From Streptomyces ficellus (GTDB lineage: Bacteria; Actinomycetota; Actinomycetes; Streptomycetales; Streptomycetaceae): a stretch of DNA of 64,000 bases. This document shows positions 40,131-48,388 of the stretch, piece after piece. A model generated the notes under the pieces. It ran no database searches, was not told the origin of the DNA, and worked only from the letters and a program-made list of their open reading frames with translations. Made by a program: the position numbers and the translations under genes. The DNA lies in the NCBI RefSeq assembly GCF_030406405.1, contig NZ_JAUEPL010000026.1, forward strand, positions 26,880 to 90,879. The letters run 5' to 3'. The stretch's first letter is position 1. Each line of letters begins with the position of its first letter.

Positions 40131-41750
40131 GCCGCCGCCCAGCCTGTCCGCCAGTGTCCGGAAGTCCGCCCAGGACAGCGGCGGTTGGCCGGCGTCCCAC
40201 AGCTTCTGGGCCGTGGCCCGCAGCGGCATCCGGATGCCGCGCGCCACCTGGTCCGCGGTCTGGGCGTTCGCCAGGTCGCACCAGACCGCGAAGCGGCCGC
40301 CGAGGATCTGGCCCGCGTACCGCTCGGGCACCGCCGTCGACCCGCGCAGCACCAGCGGCGTCCACTCCTGGTAGATGCGCCGGCCGGTGGGGTACGTGAA
40401 CTGGTTCGGCTCGCCGAGCACGTAGTAGAGGTACTCGTCGTTGAGGTTGACCACCTTGCGGCCCTCGCGCAGATAGCTCAGCGGCTCGCGCGCGCCGATC
40501 TCCCTGCCCGTCCAGTATTCGGCCTCGATGCCCTGGTGGGGGCTGACCACGCCGCCGGTGAAGAACCCGTCGTTCCACGCCTTGGGCGTCCTGCCGGCCG
40601 CGCGGACCACCGCGGCGCGGTCGTTCAGCCAGCCGGTCGCCAGGTCCTGCACACGAGCTCCCGGGCCGTACTTCTGCCGGGCCGCCCGGGCGAGCTGGGG
40701 GTAGGAGGCGGCCGGGTCGCGCACGGTCAGCGCCTGGTACTCGTCGGCGCCCACGTGGAACCACCGCCCCGGGAAGAGCCGCGCGTACTCACGCAGCAGG
40801 TCGTCCACGATCCGCGCCGACTCGGGCTTGGAGATGTCGATGGCGCCCTGGCGGGGCGTGCCCTGGGTGTTGCGGAGCTGGAGCTGCGGGTGCGCCCGCA
40901 GGACGGCGCCGAGGTGTCCCGGCGAGTCGACCTCGGGGACGACGGTGATGTGCAGCCGGCTGGCGAGGGCCAGGATCCGGCGTACCTCGGCCTTGGTCAG
41001 ATGCTGTGGCGAGACGACCTCGGGGTGCGAGGACGATTCGATACGGAAGGCCTGGTCGTCCGAGAAGTGCAGGCCGAGCTGGTTCAGCTTGAGGTCGGCC
41101 ATGTCGCGCAGCCGGGCCTCGATCCACTGGGCGCTGAAGTGCTTGCGGGCGATGTCGAGGTTCAGCCCGCGCTGGGGCTTGGCGGGCCGGTCGCGTATGA
41201 CGCCCTCCGGGACGGTCCCGCCCGAGCGCAGCGCCTGCTTCACGGTCCGGGTGCCGTAGAACACGCCCGCCTGGTCGGGCCCGGTTATGCGGACCCGTCC
41301 GTTACGGGTGGTGAGCGTGTACGACTCGGCGCCGCCGCCCTGCGTGGTGTTCAGCGCCAGCTCGATGTCGCCGGCGCGGGCGGTGCCCTCGCCGCGGTAG
41401 CCGGCCTTGAGCTCGCCGGCGAGCAGCCGGGCCTCGTCCGCGAGGACGCCACTGCCCTTGGCGACGACGACCGCGCTGCCGCTTCCGGGCCGCCAGCCGG
41501 GGCCGCGGGCGGGCTGGTGGTCGCGTACGGAGGGGATGGTGCGGGGTTCGGTGGAGAGCGGATACGTCCGTGTGGGTGAAGGAGTCGGTGTGGGGGTGGG
41601 CGTGAGGGCCCCCGGGGTGGAGGCTGCCGGTGTCGTCGCGGTACCGGGGGCCGCCGTGCCCTGGCCGCCGGTGCCGCTGTCCGCGCAGCCCGCGACCGTG
41701 AGGGAGAGCACCACCGCCGCGACGAGACCCCCTGTCGAATGCCGGATCAC
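40125..41750 (-). CDS. Beta-N-acetylhexosaminidase lipoprotein, GH20
   Basis: 541 residues. Lipoprotein signal (1-22, lipobox LTVAGC), Thr/Pro-rich linker, a GH20b-like N-terminal domain and a GH20 TIM-barrel from about residue 195. Seen: PQRGLNLDIARKHFSAQWIEARLRDMADLKLNQLGLHFSDDQAFRIES, then the catalytic H-x-G-x-D-E as WFHVGADEYQ (proton donor Glu, polarising Asp), and AWNDGFF. It removes terminal GlcNAc or GalNAc from chitin or wall glycans outside the cell. GTG at 41750 has GGAGG 7 bases upstream; longer starts are possible but lack a site. The stop lies in the decamer array at 40051-40130. Confidence 0.93.
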   Translation of the reverse strand: MIRHSTGGLVAAVVLSLTVAGCADSGTGGQGTAAPGTATTPAASTPGALTPTPTPTPSPTRTYPLSTEPRTIPSVRDHQPARGPGWRPGSGSAVVVAKGSGVLADEARLLAGELKAGYRGEGTARAGDIELALNTTQGGGAESYTLTTRNGRVRITGPDQAGVFYGTRTVKQALRSGGTVPEGVIRDRPAKPQRGLNLDIARKHFSAQWIEARLRDMADLKLNQLGLHFSDDQAFRIESSSHPEVVSPQHLTKAEVRRILALASRLHITVVPEVDSPGHLGAVLRAHPQLQLRNTQGTPRQGAIDISKPESARIVDDLLREYARLFPGRWFHVGADEYQALTVRDPAASYPQLARAARQKYGPGARVQDLATGWLNDRAAVVRAAGRTPKAWNDGFFTGGVVSPHQGIEAEYWTGREIGAREPLSYLREGRKVVNLNDEYLYYVLGEPNQFTYPTGRRIYQEWTPLVLRGSTAVPERYAGQILGGRFAVWCDLANAQTADQVARGIRMPLRATAQKLWDAGQPPLSWADFRTLADRLGGGT

Positions 41751-41916
41751 GCGCTTACCTCCGTCCATGGCCCGTCCATGCCCAGTAAGGAAACTCTCCC
41801 TTCCGGGTGAACTTCTCGCATCTCTCGTACAGCACAAGCTCACCGTGGGTAACGTTGTGCCCCTTCCCTCACACCTTTCGCACATCTCTCCCGCTGTCCT
41901 TTTCGAGGAGCCCACG

Positions 41917-42507
41917 ATGGCCGGCGAACCCACCGCAGGCACCCCGAAGCGACCGCCCACCCTCCCGCCACGGGCAGCCACGTCCCCTGCCGCCACCGGC
42001 GGCGCGCGCGGCGGGGCCATACCCGGCCAGGCCCGCGCCTCCCGCGTACTGGAGGGCCTCGTCCGGTTCAACGCCGCGCCGCCGGGCGCGGCCGAGGCCG
42101 CCCTGCTCGCCTGCTGCGGCAGCCGCCGCTGGGCCCGGCGGATCGCCGCCCACCGCCCGTACCCCACGCTCGACGCCCTGCTCGCCGCCGCCGACGAGGC
42201 CAGCTACGACCTGGCGGCCGCCGATCTGGACGAGGCGCTGGCCGACGAGACCTCGGCCGGCCTGCCACCGGGCACCCCCAGCGCCGCCCACACCGCCTGG
42301 GACGCCGCGCACAGCGAGTACGAGAGCCGCTTCCGGCACGCTTTTGTGATCTGCCTGGACGACTGCCGGCCCGAGGAGCACCTCAACCAGGCGCTGTCGG
42401 CCATCCACGCCCGGATGAGCCACCCTCCGGAGAAGGAGCGGGCGATCGCCGCCGACGAGCTTCGGCGGCTCGCGCACGCCCGGCTTTCCCGGCTCGTGGC
42501 GGAATGA
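41917..42507 (+). CDS. 2-oxo-4-hydroxy-4-carboxy-5-ureidoimidazoline (OHCU) decarboxylase-like protein
   Basis: 196 residues. The first 45 residues are a Thr/Pro/Ala-rich extension. The remaining about 150 align with the UraD/OHCU decarboxylase fold by pattern: GLVRFNAAPPGAAEAALLACCGSRRWARRIAAHRPYPTLDALLAAADEASYDL, a WDAAHSEYESRFRHAFVICLD segment and RRLAHARLSRLV. The family catalyses the last step from urate to allantoin. The catalytic His and the HP(D/N)LG segment are hard to place here, so activity may be altered. No other purine-degradation gene is adjacent. ATG at 41917 with GAGGAG 6 bases upstream. Confidence 0.7.
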   Translation: MAGEPTAGTPKRPPTLPPRAATSPAATGGARGGAIPGQARASRVLEGLVRFNAAPPGAAEAALLACCGSRRWARRIAAHRPYPTLDALLAAADEASYDLAAADLDEALADETSAGLPPGTPSAAHTAWDAAHSEYESRFRHAFVICLDDCRPEEHLNQALSAIHARMSHPPEKERAIAADELRRLAHARLSRLVAE

Positions 42508-42686
42508 GACGGTCCGGGTAGCCCGTACGTGCTCGTTTGATTGCCTGTTTGATCACACCTGCACCCCCCGGGCAGGGGAACCGACATCTCGTCGCTACGA
42601 TGACCGGGGCCGGTGGACCGTACCCGGCCGGGCCAGACCGACACAGAAGCCGGCCGGCCCCAATCCCGCTCCCGGAGGGTTTTTCC

Positions 42687-43067
42687 GTGCCGGCTGGAAC
42701 GCTGTACCGCGGCCGGGAAGGCATGTGGTCGTGGGTGGCTCATCGAGTCACCGGCGTCCTCATCTTCTTCTTCCTGTTCGTACACGTACTGGACACCGCT
42801 CTCGTGCGGGTCTCCCCCGAGGCGTACGACGAAGTCGTCGCCACGTACAAGACGCCGATCGTCGCTCTGCTGGAGTACGGCCTCGTCGCCGCCATCCTCT
42901 TCCACGCGCTCAACGGCCTTCGTGTGATCGCCGTCGACTTCTGGTCCCAGGGCCCCCGCTACCAGAAGCAGATGTTCTGGGTCGTGATGGGCGTCTGGAT
43001 CGTGCTGATGGCGGGCGCCATCTACCCCGTCCTCGGCCACGCCGTACGTGAAGTGTTCGGGAGCTGA
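42687..43067 (+). CDS. sdhC: Succinate dehydrogenase cytochrome b556 subunit
   Basis: 126-residue membrane anchor: three helices, WSWVAHRVTGVLIFFFLFVHVLDTALV with heme-ligand His, LEYGLVAAILFHALNGLRVIAVDF, and a third helix near the C terminus. Transfers electrons from the Fe-S subunit to menaquinone and holds heme b. The GTG at 42687 has GGAGGG 7 bases upstream. First of four genes sdhCDAB; a TACGAT hexamer at 42596-42601 is a possible -10 element and would give an 80-base G/C-rich leader. The spacing to sdhD is 8 bases. Confidence 0.95.
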   Translation: MPAGTLYRGREGMWSWVAHRVTGVLIFFFLFVHVLDTALVRVSPEAYDEVVATYKTPIVALLEYGLVAAILFHALNGLRVIAVDFWSQGPRYQKQMFWVVMGVWIVLMAGAIYPVLGHAVREVFGS

Positions 43068-43075
43068 CGCCAGAC

Positions 43076-43555
43076 ATGTCCACTGACCTCACCAAGTCCG
43101 CGGTCGGGCCCGTCGAGGGCGAACGCCTCTACGACGTGGACCACCCCGCCCCGGTCATCGAGCCGCCCCGCAAGCGGACCAAGAAGACCCCGAAGTCGAC
43201 CCGCGGCAACTTCGAGATGGCCGCATGGCTCTTCATGCGGCTGTCCGGCATCGTGCTGGTCGTCCTCGTCATCGGCCACCTGCTGATCCAGCTCGTGCTG
43301 GACGGCGGCGTCTCCAAGATCGGCTTCGCCTTCGTGGCGGGCCGCTGGGCGTCCCCGTTCTGGCAGGTCTGGGACCTGCTGATGCTGTGGCTGGCGATGC
43401 TGCACGGCGCCAACGGCCTGCGTACCGTCATCAACGACTACGCCGAGCGCCCGAACACGCGCCTGTGGCTCAAGGGCCTGCTGTACACCGCCACGGTGTT
43501 CACCATCCTTCTGGGCACGCTGGTGATCTTCACCTTCGACCCGAACATCCGCTAA
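43076..43555 (+). CDS. sdhD: Succinate dehydrogenase hydrophobic membrane anchor
   Basis: 159 residues. A 35-residue polar N-terminal extension (STDLTKSAVGPVEGERLYDVDHPAPVIEPPRKRTKKTPKSTRG), then three helices: EMAAWLFMRLSGIVLVVLVIGHLLIQLVL, LLMLWLAMLHGANGLRTVINDYA and a third GLLYTATVFTILLGTLVIFTF. His residues in the first two can ligate heme. It pairs with SdhC to anchor the catalytic dimer on the cytoplasmic face. The start is an ATG at 43076 with CCAGACATG context; the ribosome site is weak, so coupling to sdhC is likely. Confidence 0.94.
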   Translation: MSTDLTKSAVGPVEGERLYDVDHPAPVIEPPRKRTKKTPKSTRGNFEMAAWLFMRLSGIVLVVLVIGHLLIQLVLDGGVSKIGFAFVAGRWASPFWQVWDLLMLWLAMLHGANGLRTVINDYAERPNTRLWLKGLLYTATVFTILLGTLVIFTFDPNIR

Positions 43556-43575
43556 AGCCGGGGCTGACGAGACCA

Positions 43576-45330
43576 ATGAAGATCCACAAGTACGACACCG
43601 TCATCGTCGGCGCCGGTGGCGCGGGCATGCGCGCGGCCATCGAGGCCACCAAGCGCAGCCGTACCGCCGTGCTGACGAAGCTCTACCCGACCCGCTCCCA
43701 CACGGGCGCCGCGCAGGGCGGCATGGCCGCCGCGCTGGCGAACGTGGAGGAGGACAACTGGGAGTGGCACACCTTCGACACGGTCAAGGGCGGTGACTAC
43801 CTGGTCGACCAGGACGCCGCCGAGATCCTGGCGAAGGAGGCCATCGACGCCGTCCTCGACCTGGAGAAGATGGGCCTGCCGTTCAACCGGACCCCGGACG
43901 GCACCATCGACCAGCGCCGCTTCGGCGGTCACTCCCGCAACCACGGCGAGGCCCCGGTGCGCCGGTCCTGCTACGCCGCGGACCGCACCGGCCACATGAT
44001 CCTCCAGACGCTGTACCAGAACTGCGTCAAGGAGGGCGTGGAGTTCTTCAACGAGTTCTACGTCCTGGACCAGCTGATCACCGAGGTCGACGGCGTCCGC
44101 ACGTCGGCGGGTGTGGTCGCCTACGAGCTGGCGACCGGCGAGATCCACGTCTTCCAGGCGAAGGCCGTGATCTACGCGTCCGGCGGCACCGGCAAGTTCT
44201 TCAAGGTGACCTCCAACGCGCACACCCTGACCGGTGACGGCCAGGCCGCCTGCTACCGGCGCGGCCTGCCGCTGGAGGACATGGAGTTCTTCCAGTTCCA
44301 CCCGACGGGCATCTGGCGCATGGGCATCCTGCTGACGGAGGGCGCCCGTGGTGAGGGCGGCATCCTGCGCAACAAGGACGGCGAGCGCTTCATGGAGAAG
44401 TACGCGCCCGTCATGAAGGACCTGGCGTCGCGCGACGTCGTCTCGCGCTCCATCTACACGGAGATCCGCGAGGGCCGCGGCTGCGGCCCCGAGGGCGACC
44501 ACGTCTACCTGGACCTGACCCACCTGCCGCCGGAGCAGCTGGACGCCAAGCTCCCGGACATCACCGAGTTCGCCCGGACGTACCTCGGCATCGAGCCCTA
44601 CACGGACCCGATCCCGATCCAGCCGACCGCGCACTACGCCATGGGCGGCATCCCGACCAACGTCATGGGTGAGGTCCTCGCGGACAACACCACCGTCGTG
44701 CCGGGTCTGTACGCCGCCGGTGAGGTCGCCTGCGTGTCGGTGCACGGCGCCAACCGCCTGGGCACCAACTCGCTGCTGGACATCAACGTCTTCGGCAAGC
44801 GGGCCGGTATCGCGGCCGCCGAGTACTCGGCTACGGCCGGCTACGTCGACCTGCCGGAGAACCCGGCGTCCTTCGTCCAGGAGCAGGTGGAGCGGCTGCG
44901 CAACTCCACCGGCTCGGAGCGGGTCTCCGTGCTGCGCCGTGAGCTCCAGGAGACGATGGACGCCAACGTGATGGTGTTCCGCACCGAGCAGACGATCAAG
45001 ACCGCGGTGGAGAAGATCGCGGAGCTGCGCGAGCGGTACCTGAACGTGTCCATCCAGGACAAGGGCAAGCGGTTCAACACGGACCTGCTGGAGGCCATCG
45101 AGCTGGGCAACCTGCTCGACCTGGCCGAGGTCATGGCCGTCTCGGCGCTGGCCCGCAAGGAGTCCCGCGGCGGTCACTACCGCGAGGACTACCCGAACCG
45201 CGACGACGTCAACTTCATGCGCCACACCATGGCGTACCGCGAGGTCGGCGCCGACGGCACCGAGACCGTCCGTCTCGACTACAAGCCCGTCGTCCAGACC
45301 CGCTACCAGCCGATGGAGCGTAAGTACTGA
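43576..45330 (+). CDS. sdhA: Succinate dehydrogenase flavoprotein subunit
   Basis: 584 residues. FAD-binding GxGxxG in DTVIVGAGGAGMRAAIEA; the covalent-FAD His in RSHTGAAQGGMAAAL; substrate-binding His in QFHPTGIW; REGRGCGPEGDHVYLDLTHL; and R-containing active-site ERSVHGANRLGTNSLLD-like segment (CVSVHGANRLGTNSLLD). It oxidises succinate to fumarate in the cytosol-facing catalytic dimer. ATG at 43576 follows GACGAG weakly. It ends one base into sdhB (TGATG), which means coupled translation. No anomalies in length or motifs. Confidence 0.97.
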   Translation: MKIHKYDTVIVGAGGAGMRAAIEATKRSRTAVLTKLYPTRSHTGAAQGGMAAALANVEEDNWEWHTFDTVKGGDYLVDQDAAEILAKEAIDAVLDLEKMGLPFNRTPDGTIDQRRFGGHSRNHGEAPVRRSCYAADRTGHMILQTLYQNCVKEGVEFFNEFYVLDQLITEVDGVRTSAGVVAYELATGEIHVFQAKAVIYASGGTGKFFKVTSNAHTLTGDGQAACYRRGLPLEDMEFFQFHPTGIWRMGILLTEGARGEGGILRNKDGERFMEKYAPVMKDLASRDVVSRSIYTEIREGRGCGPEGDHVYLDLTHLPPEQLDAKLPDITEFARTYLGIEPYTDPIPIQPTAHYAMGGIPTNVMGEVLADNTTVVPGLYAAGEVACVSVHGANRLGTNSLLDINVFGKRAGIAAAEYSATAGYVDLPENPASFVQEQVERLRNSTGSERVSVLRRELQETMDANVMVFRTEQTIKTAVEKIAELRERYLNVSIQDKGKRFNTDLLEAIELGNLLDLAEVMAVSALARKESRGGHYREDYPNRDDVNFMRHTMAYREVGADGTETVRLDYKPVVQTRYQPMERKY

Positions 45331-46088
45331 TGGCTACCCCCGTACTGGAAAAGGCCGAGGCGGGCTTCGCCGACTCGCCGTACATCACGGTCACCTTCCG
45401 GATCCGCCGCTTCAACCCGGAGATCTCGGACGAGGCGGTCTGGCAGGACTTCCCGATCGAGATCGACCCGAAGGAGCGGGTGCTCGACGGCCTCCACAAG
45501 ATCAAGTGGGACGTCGACGGCTCGCTCACCTTCCGGCGCTCCTGCGCGCACGGCATCTGCGGCTCCGACGCGATGCGGATCAACGGCAAGAACAGGCTCG
45601 CCTGCAAGACGCTGATCAAGGACATCAACCCGGAGAAGCCCATCACGATCGAGGCCATAAAGGGCCTGACGGTCCTCAAGGACCTGGTCGTGGACATGGA
45701 GCCGTTCTTCCAGGCGTACCGGGACGTGATGCCCTTCCTGGTCACCAAGGGCAACGAGCCCACGCGCGAGCGGCTGCAGTCCGCCGAGGACCGCGAGCGG
45801 TTCGACGACACCACCAAGTGCATCCTGTGCGCCGCGTGCACGTCGTCCTGCCCGGTGTTCTGGAACGACGGCCAGTACTTCGGTCCGGCCGCGATCGTCA
45901 ACGCGCACCGCTTCATCTTCGACTCGCGCGACGAGGCCGGCGAGCAGCGGCTGGAGATCCTCAACGACAAGGACGGCGTGTGGCGCTGCCGCACCACGTT
46001 CAACTGCACGGACGCCTGCCCGCGCGGTATCGAGGTCACCAAGGCGATCCAGGAAGTGAAGCGCGCGCTGATCACGCGTCGCTACTGA
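45330..46088 (+). CDS. sdhB: Succinate dehydrogenase iron-sulfur subunit
   Basis: 252 residues. [2Fe-2S] segment SCAHGICGSDAMRINGKNRLACKT, [4Fe-4S] segment CILCAACTSSCPVFW and [3Fe-4S] segment CRTTFNCTDACPRGI, in order. Transfers electrons from FAD to quinone. ATG at 45330 shares one base with the sdhA stop. A rho-independent hairpin follows at 46110. Confidence 0.97.
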   Translation: MATPVLEKAEAGFADSPYITVTFRIRRFNPEISDEAVWQDFPIEIDPKERVLDGLHKIKWDVDGSLTFRRSCAHGICGSDAMRINGKNRLACKTLIKDINPEKPITIEAIKGLTVLKDLVVDMEPFFQAYRDVMPFLVTKGNEPTRERLQSAEDRERFDDTTKCILCAACTSSCPVFWNDGQYFGPAAIVNAHRFIFDSRDEAGEQRLEILNDKDGVWRCRTTFNCTDACPRGIEVTKAIQEVKRALITRRY

Positions 46089-46109
46089 CACGTCCGCAGA
46101 CCCTGAGAG

Positions 46110-46147
46110 GGCCCGTTTCTGTACGCTCAGCCGTACAGAAGCGGGCC
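46110..46147 (+). terminator. Terminator of the sdh operon
   Basis: 16-bp stem (46110-46125 with 46132-46147) with one G-U pair and a 6-base loop, 22 bases past the sdhB stop. Confidence 0.8.
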
Positions 46148-46181
46148 TTCGCCCATGCATACGCCTTGAGGACGGGGAACG

Positions 46182-46670
46182 ATGAGCGAGCCGAATCCGT
46201 ACGCGGACGGGGAGTACACCTGGGGGCCGGCGCAGCCTCAGGGGATGCCGGGGTACGGATACCCGGGCGCGGGCGCCGGTTACGGCTATCCGCAGCACTA
46301 CCCGCCGGTTCCCGTGGGTGGCGCCGGGGCGCCGCTGCTGTCGATCGGTGACATCACCGTGCTGCCGGACTCCATCCTCACCCCGGCGGGCCCGATGCCC
46401 CTCAAGGGCGCGGTGTGGAACGCCACGGACATGTCCCGCACGGAGGAGAAGATCCCCACGCACGCCATCGTGCTCGCGGTCGTCTTCGCCGTCTTCTGCC
46501 TGCTGGGGCTGCTGTTCCTGCTGATGAAGGAGAAGACGACGACCGGCTTCATCCAGGTGACGGTCACCAGTGGCGGCCGGCACCACTCGACGGTGGTCCC
46601 GGCCACCGGTCCGCAGACGTTCGCCATGGTGATGGGGCAGGTCAACTACGCGCGTTCGCTGAGCGTCTAG
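46182..46670 (+). CDS. Small membrane protein with Gly/Pro/Tyr-rich N terminus
   Basis: 162 residues. The N-terminal 50 residues are Gly/Tyr/Pro-rich (YTWGPAQPQGMPGYGYPGAGAGYGYPQHYPP). Then a conserved-looking block LLSIGDITVLPDSILTPAGPMPLKGAVWNATDMSRTEEKIPTHAIVLAVVFAVFCLLGLLFLLM with one membrane helix, and a basic beta-rich tail (TTTGFIQVTVTSGGRHHSTVVPATG). Architecture resembles streptomycete membrane proteins of unknown function near sdh. ATG at 46182 has GGGGAA 5 bases upstream. Confidence 0.8.
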   Translation: MSEPNPYADGEYTWGPAQPQGMPGYGYPGAGAGYGYPQHYPPVPVGGAGAPLLSIGDITVLPDSILTPAGPMPLKGAVWNATDMSRTEEKIPTHAIVLAVVFAVFCLLGLLFLLMKEKTTTGFIQVTVTSGGRHHSTVVPATGPQTFAMVMGQVNYARSLSV

Positions 46671-46692
46671 GGAGCGGGCCGGAATCGAACCT

Positions 46693-46753
46693 TCCGGATC
46701 GACCTCGGGGTCGATGCTTCGGGGATCGACCCTTCGGGGATCGATTCTTCGGG
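46693..46753. repeat. Four ATCGAYNCTTCGGGG-type imperfect repeats forming a hairpin
   Basis: GATCGACCTCGGGG, TCGATGCTTCGGGG, ATCGACCCTTCGGGG and ATCGATTCTTCGGG follow each other. GGGTCGAT pairs with ATCGACCC, leaving TTCGGGG-type loops. Likely a terminator for the gene at 46182. Confidence 0.6.
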
Positions 46754-46757
46754 TGGT

Positions 46758-46787
46758 TTGGCCGAACTGCGCGTAGACCGGTTAGGT
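46758..46787 (+). promoter_or_regulatory. Candidate promoter of the P450-ferredoxin operon
   Basis: TTGGCC (46758-46763), 18 bases, TTAGGT (46782-46787). A small palindrome ATCGG-CAAT-CCGAT at 46808-46821 lies downstream, before the ATG at 46842, and could be an operator. No regulator for it is adjacent. Confidence 0.35.
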
Positions 46788-46841
46788 GCCTGAGGCATGT
46801 AGTGGGGATCGGCAATCCGATTCATCGCTTGTGAGGCCACC

Positions 46842-48032
46842 ATGACGGAAGCCGTCGCGTTCCCCCAGGACCGCACCTGCCCCTACCACCCACCCGCCGC
46901 CTACGATCCGCTGCGCGAGGCGCGGCCCTTGTCCCGGGTCACGCTGTACGACGGCCGCTCGGTGTGGATCGTCACCGGGCACGCCGCCGCGCGCCGGCTC
47001 CTCGCCGACCAGCGGCTGTCCACCGACTCCACCCGTGAGGCGTTCCCCCTCCCCTCCGAACGCTTCGCCACCGTACGCAGCCGCCGCCGTGCCGCCCTGC
47101 TGGGCGTGGACGACCCCGAGCACAACGTCCAGCGGCGGATGCTGATCCCGAGCTTCTCGCTCAAGCGCACGGCCGACCTGCGGCCACGTATCCAGCGGAC
47201 CGTGGACGGGCTGCTGGACGCGATGGCCGAACAGGGGCCGCCGGCCGAGCTGGTGTCCGCGTTCGCCCTGCCGGTGCCGTCCATCGTGATCTGCGACCTG
47301 CTCGGAGTCCCGTACGCCGACCACGACTTCTTCGAGGCGCAGTCGCGCCGGCTGCTGCGCGGGCCGACGGCCGAGGACACCGAGGACGCCCGCGACCGAC
47401 TGGAGGGGTACCTGGGCGATCTGGTTGAGCGAAAACGCGACAAACCCGGGGACGGTGTCCTCGACGACCTGATCGAGCAGCAGCTCGCGCAGGGGCGCAT
47501 CGACAAGCAGGAGCTCATCGAGCTCGCCACGATCCTGCTCGTGGCCGGTCATGAGACCACGGCGAACATGATCTCCCTCGGTACGTACACACTGCTGCGG
47601 CACCCGGAACAGCTGGCCGAGCTGAAGGCGGACCCCTCGCTGATGGCCACCGCCGTCGAGGAGTTGCTGCGGTTCCTGTCGATCGCCGACGGGATGCTGC
47701 GGGTGGCGACGGAGGACATCGACGTCGAGGGGACGACGATCCGGGCGGACGACGGGGTCATCTTCTCCACGTCGGTGATCAACCGCGACACGGCCGCCTA
47801 TGCCGAGCCCGACACGCTCGACTGGCACCGGTCGGCCCGCCACCACCTGGCGTTCGGCTTCGGTATCCACCAGTGCCTGGGCCAGAACCTGGCGCGGGCG
47901 GAGATGGAGATCGCGCTGCGGACCCTCTTCGAGCGGCTGCCGGGGCTGCGGCTGGCGGCGCCTGCCGAGGAGATCCCCTTCAAACCCGGGGACACGATCC
48001 AGGGGATGCTGGAACTCCCCGTGACCTGGTGA
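46842..48032 (+). CDS. Cytochrome P450 (CYP105-like)
   Basis: 396-residue soluble heme monooxygenase. Seen: I-helix AGHETTANMISL (about 240-250), the ExxR motif in EELLRF, and the heme-binding FGFGIHQCLGQNLARAEMEIAL with the axial Cys at about residue 345. The pattern and the linked 3Fe-4S ferredoxin match CYP105 proteins of streptomycetes, which hydroxylate a wide range of xenobiotics and natural products. Substrate cannot be deduced. ATG at 46842 has GTGAGG 8 bases upstream. The ferredoxin follows after 4 bases. Not part of a visible biosynthetic cluster. Confidence 0.93.
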   Translation: MTEAVAFPQDRTCPYHPPAAYDPLREARPLSRVTLYDGRSVWIVTGHAAARRLLADQRLSTDSTREAFPLPSERFATVRSRRRAALLGVDDPEHNVQRRMLIPSFSLKRTADLRPRIQRTVDGLLDAMAEQGPPAELVSAFALPVPSIVICDLLGVPYADHDFFEAQSRRLLRGPTAEDTEDARDRLEGYLGDLVERKRDKPGDGVLDDLIEQQLAQGRIDKQELIELATILLVAGHETTANMISLGTYTLLRHPEQLAELKADPSLMATAVEELLRFLSIADGMLRVATEDIDVEGTTIRADDGVIFSTSVINRDTAAYAEPDTLDWHRSARHHLAFGFGIHQCLGQNLARAEMEIALRTLFERLPGLRLAAPAEEIPFKPGDTIQGMLELPVTW

Positions 48033-48036
48033 GTTG

Positions 48037-48237
48037 ATGTCACTCATGCGCATCTCGATCGACAAGGACGTCTGCATCGGCGCCGGGCTGTGCGCCCTGA
48101 CGGCTCCGGAGGTCTTCACCCAGGACGACGACGGTTTCGGGGAACTGGTGCCCGGAAGGGAGGACGGAGCGGGGAACCCGCTGGTGGGCGAGGCGGCACG
48201 CGGCTGCCCGGTGCAGGCCATCGAGGTCTCGCCCTAG
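48037..48237 (+). CDS. [3Fe-4S] ferredoxin, P450 redox partner
   Basis: 66 residues. RISIDKDVCIGAGLCALTAPEVFTQDDDGFGEL, with Cys ligands C-x5-C (CIGAGLC) and a distant CP (GCPVQAIEV), the three-Cys pattern of Fdx proteins partnering CYP105. Starts at 48037 (ATG, 3 bases past GGTGAG) or at 48046 (ATG, 12 bases past it); neither is ideal, so the site may be shared by read-through from the P450. A strong terminator follows. Confidence 0.92.
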   Translation: MSLMRISIDKDVCIGAGLCALTAPEVFTQDDDGFGELVPGREDGAGNPLVGEAARGCPVQAIEVSP

Positions 48238-48247
48238 CGCTGCCGCC

Positions 48248-48289
48248 CGGCGGGGCGGTCCGGGTCGTTCGGCCCGGGCCGCCCCGCCG
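48248..48289 (+). terminator. 17-bp hairpin after the ferredoxin gene
   Basis: Stem 48248-48264 with 48273-48289 containing one G-U pair and an 8-base loop. It starts 10 bases past the ferredoxin stop. Confidence 0.85.
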
Positions 48290-48317
48290 CGTCGTTTCCG
48301 GGGGACGGCGGCCCGAC

Positions 48318-48375
48318 TTGAACATGTTCAAAGGCAGGTCTAGAGTCAGGGGCATCACCATTTGAACGCGTTCAA
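48318..48375. promoter_or_regulatory. Promoter flanked by two TetR-type operators
   Basis: Two perfect 14-bp palindromes TTGAACATGTTCAA (48318-48331) and TTGAACGCGTTCAA (48362-48375), identical except for the two central bases, centred 44 bp apart. The first contains a -35-like TTGAAC (48318-48323), which is followed after 17 bp by TAGAGT (48341-48346), a plausible -10; the second lies just past the expected start point. Repressor binding would block both RNA polymerase entry and the start site. The regulator at 49256 is the natural candidate. Confidence 0.75.
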
Positions 48376-48388
48376 GAAAGGTGGGGGA

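Noticed and set aside
41832..41860. GCACAA/TTGTGC dyad before the OHCU-like gene
   Set aside because: Six-base arms with a 17-base centre are expected by chance, and no regulator is adjacent.
46677..46700. tRNA-like 3' end on the minus strand (GGTTCGATTCC)
   Set aside because: The T-stem does not pair (GGAAGG against CCGGCC) and no acceptor, D or anticodon arm follows; it is part of a small CCGGAA/TTCCGG hairpin.
46842..48237. Part of a natural-product gene cluster
   Set aside because: P450 and ferredoxin have no biosynthetic genes around them; neighbours are sdh and a TetR operon.
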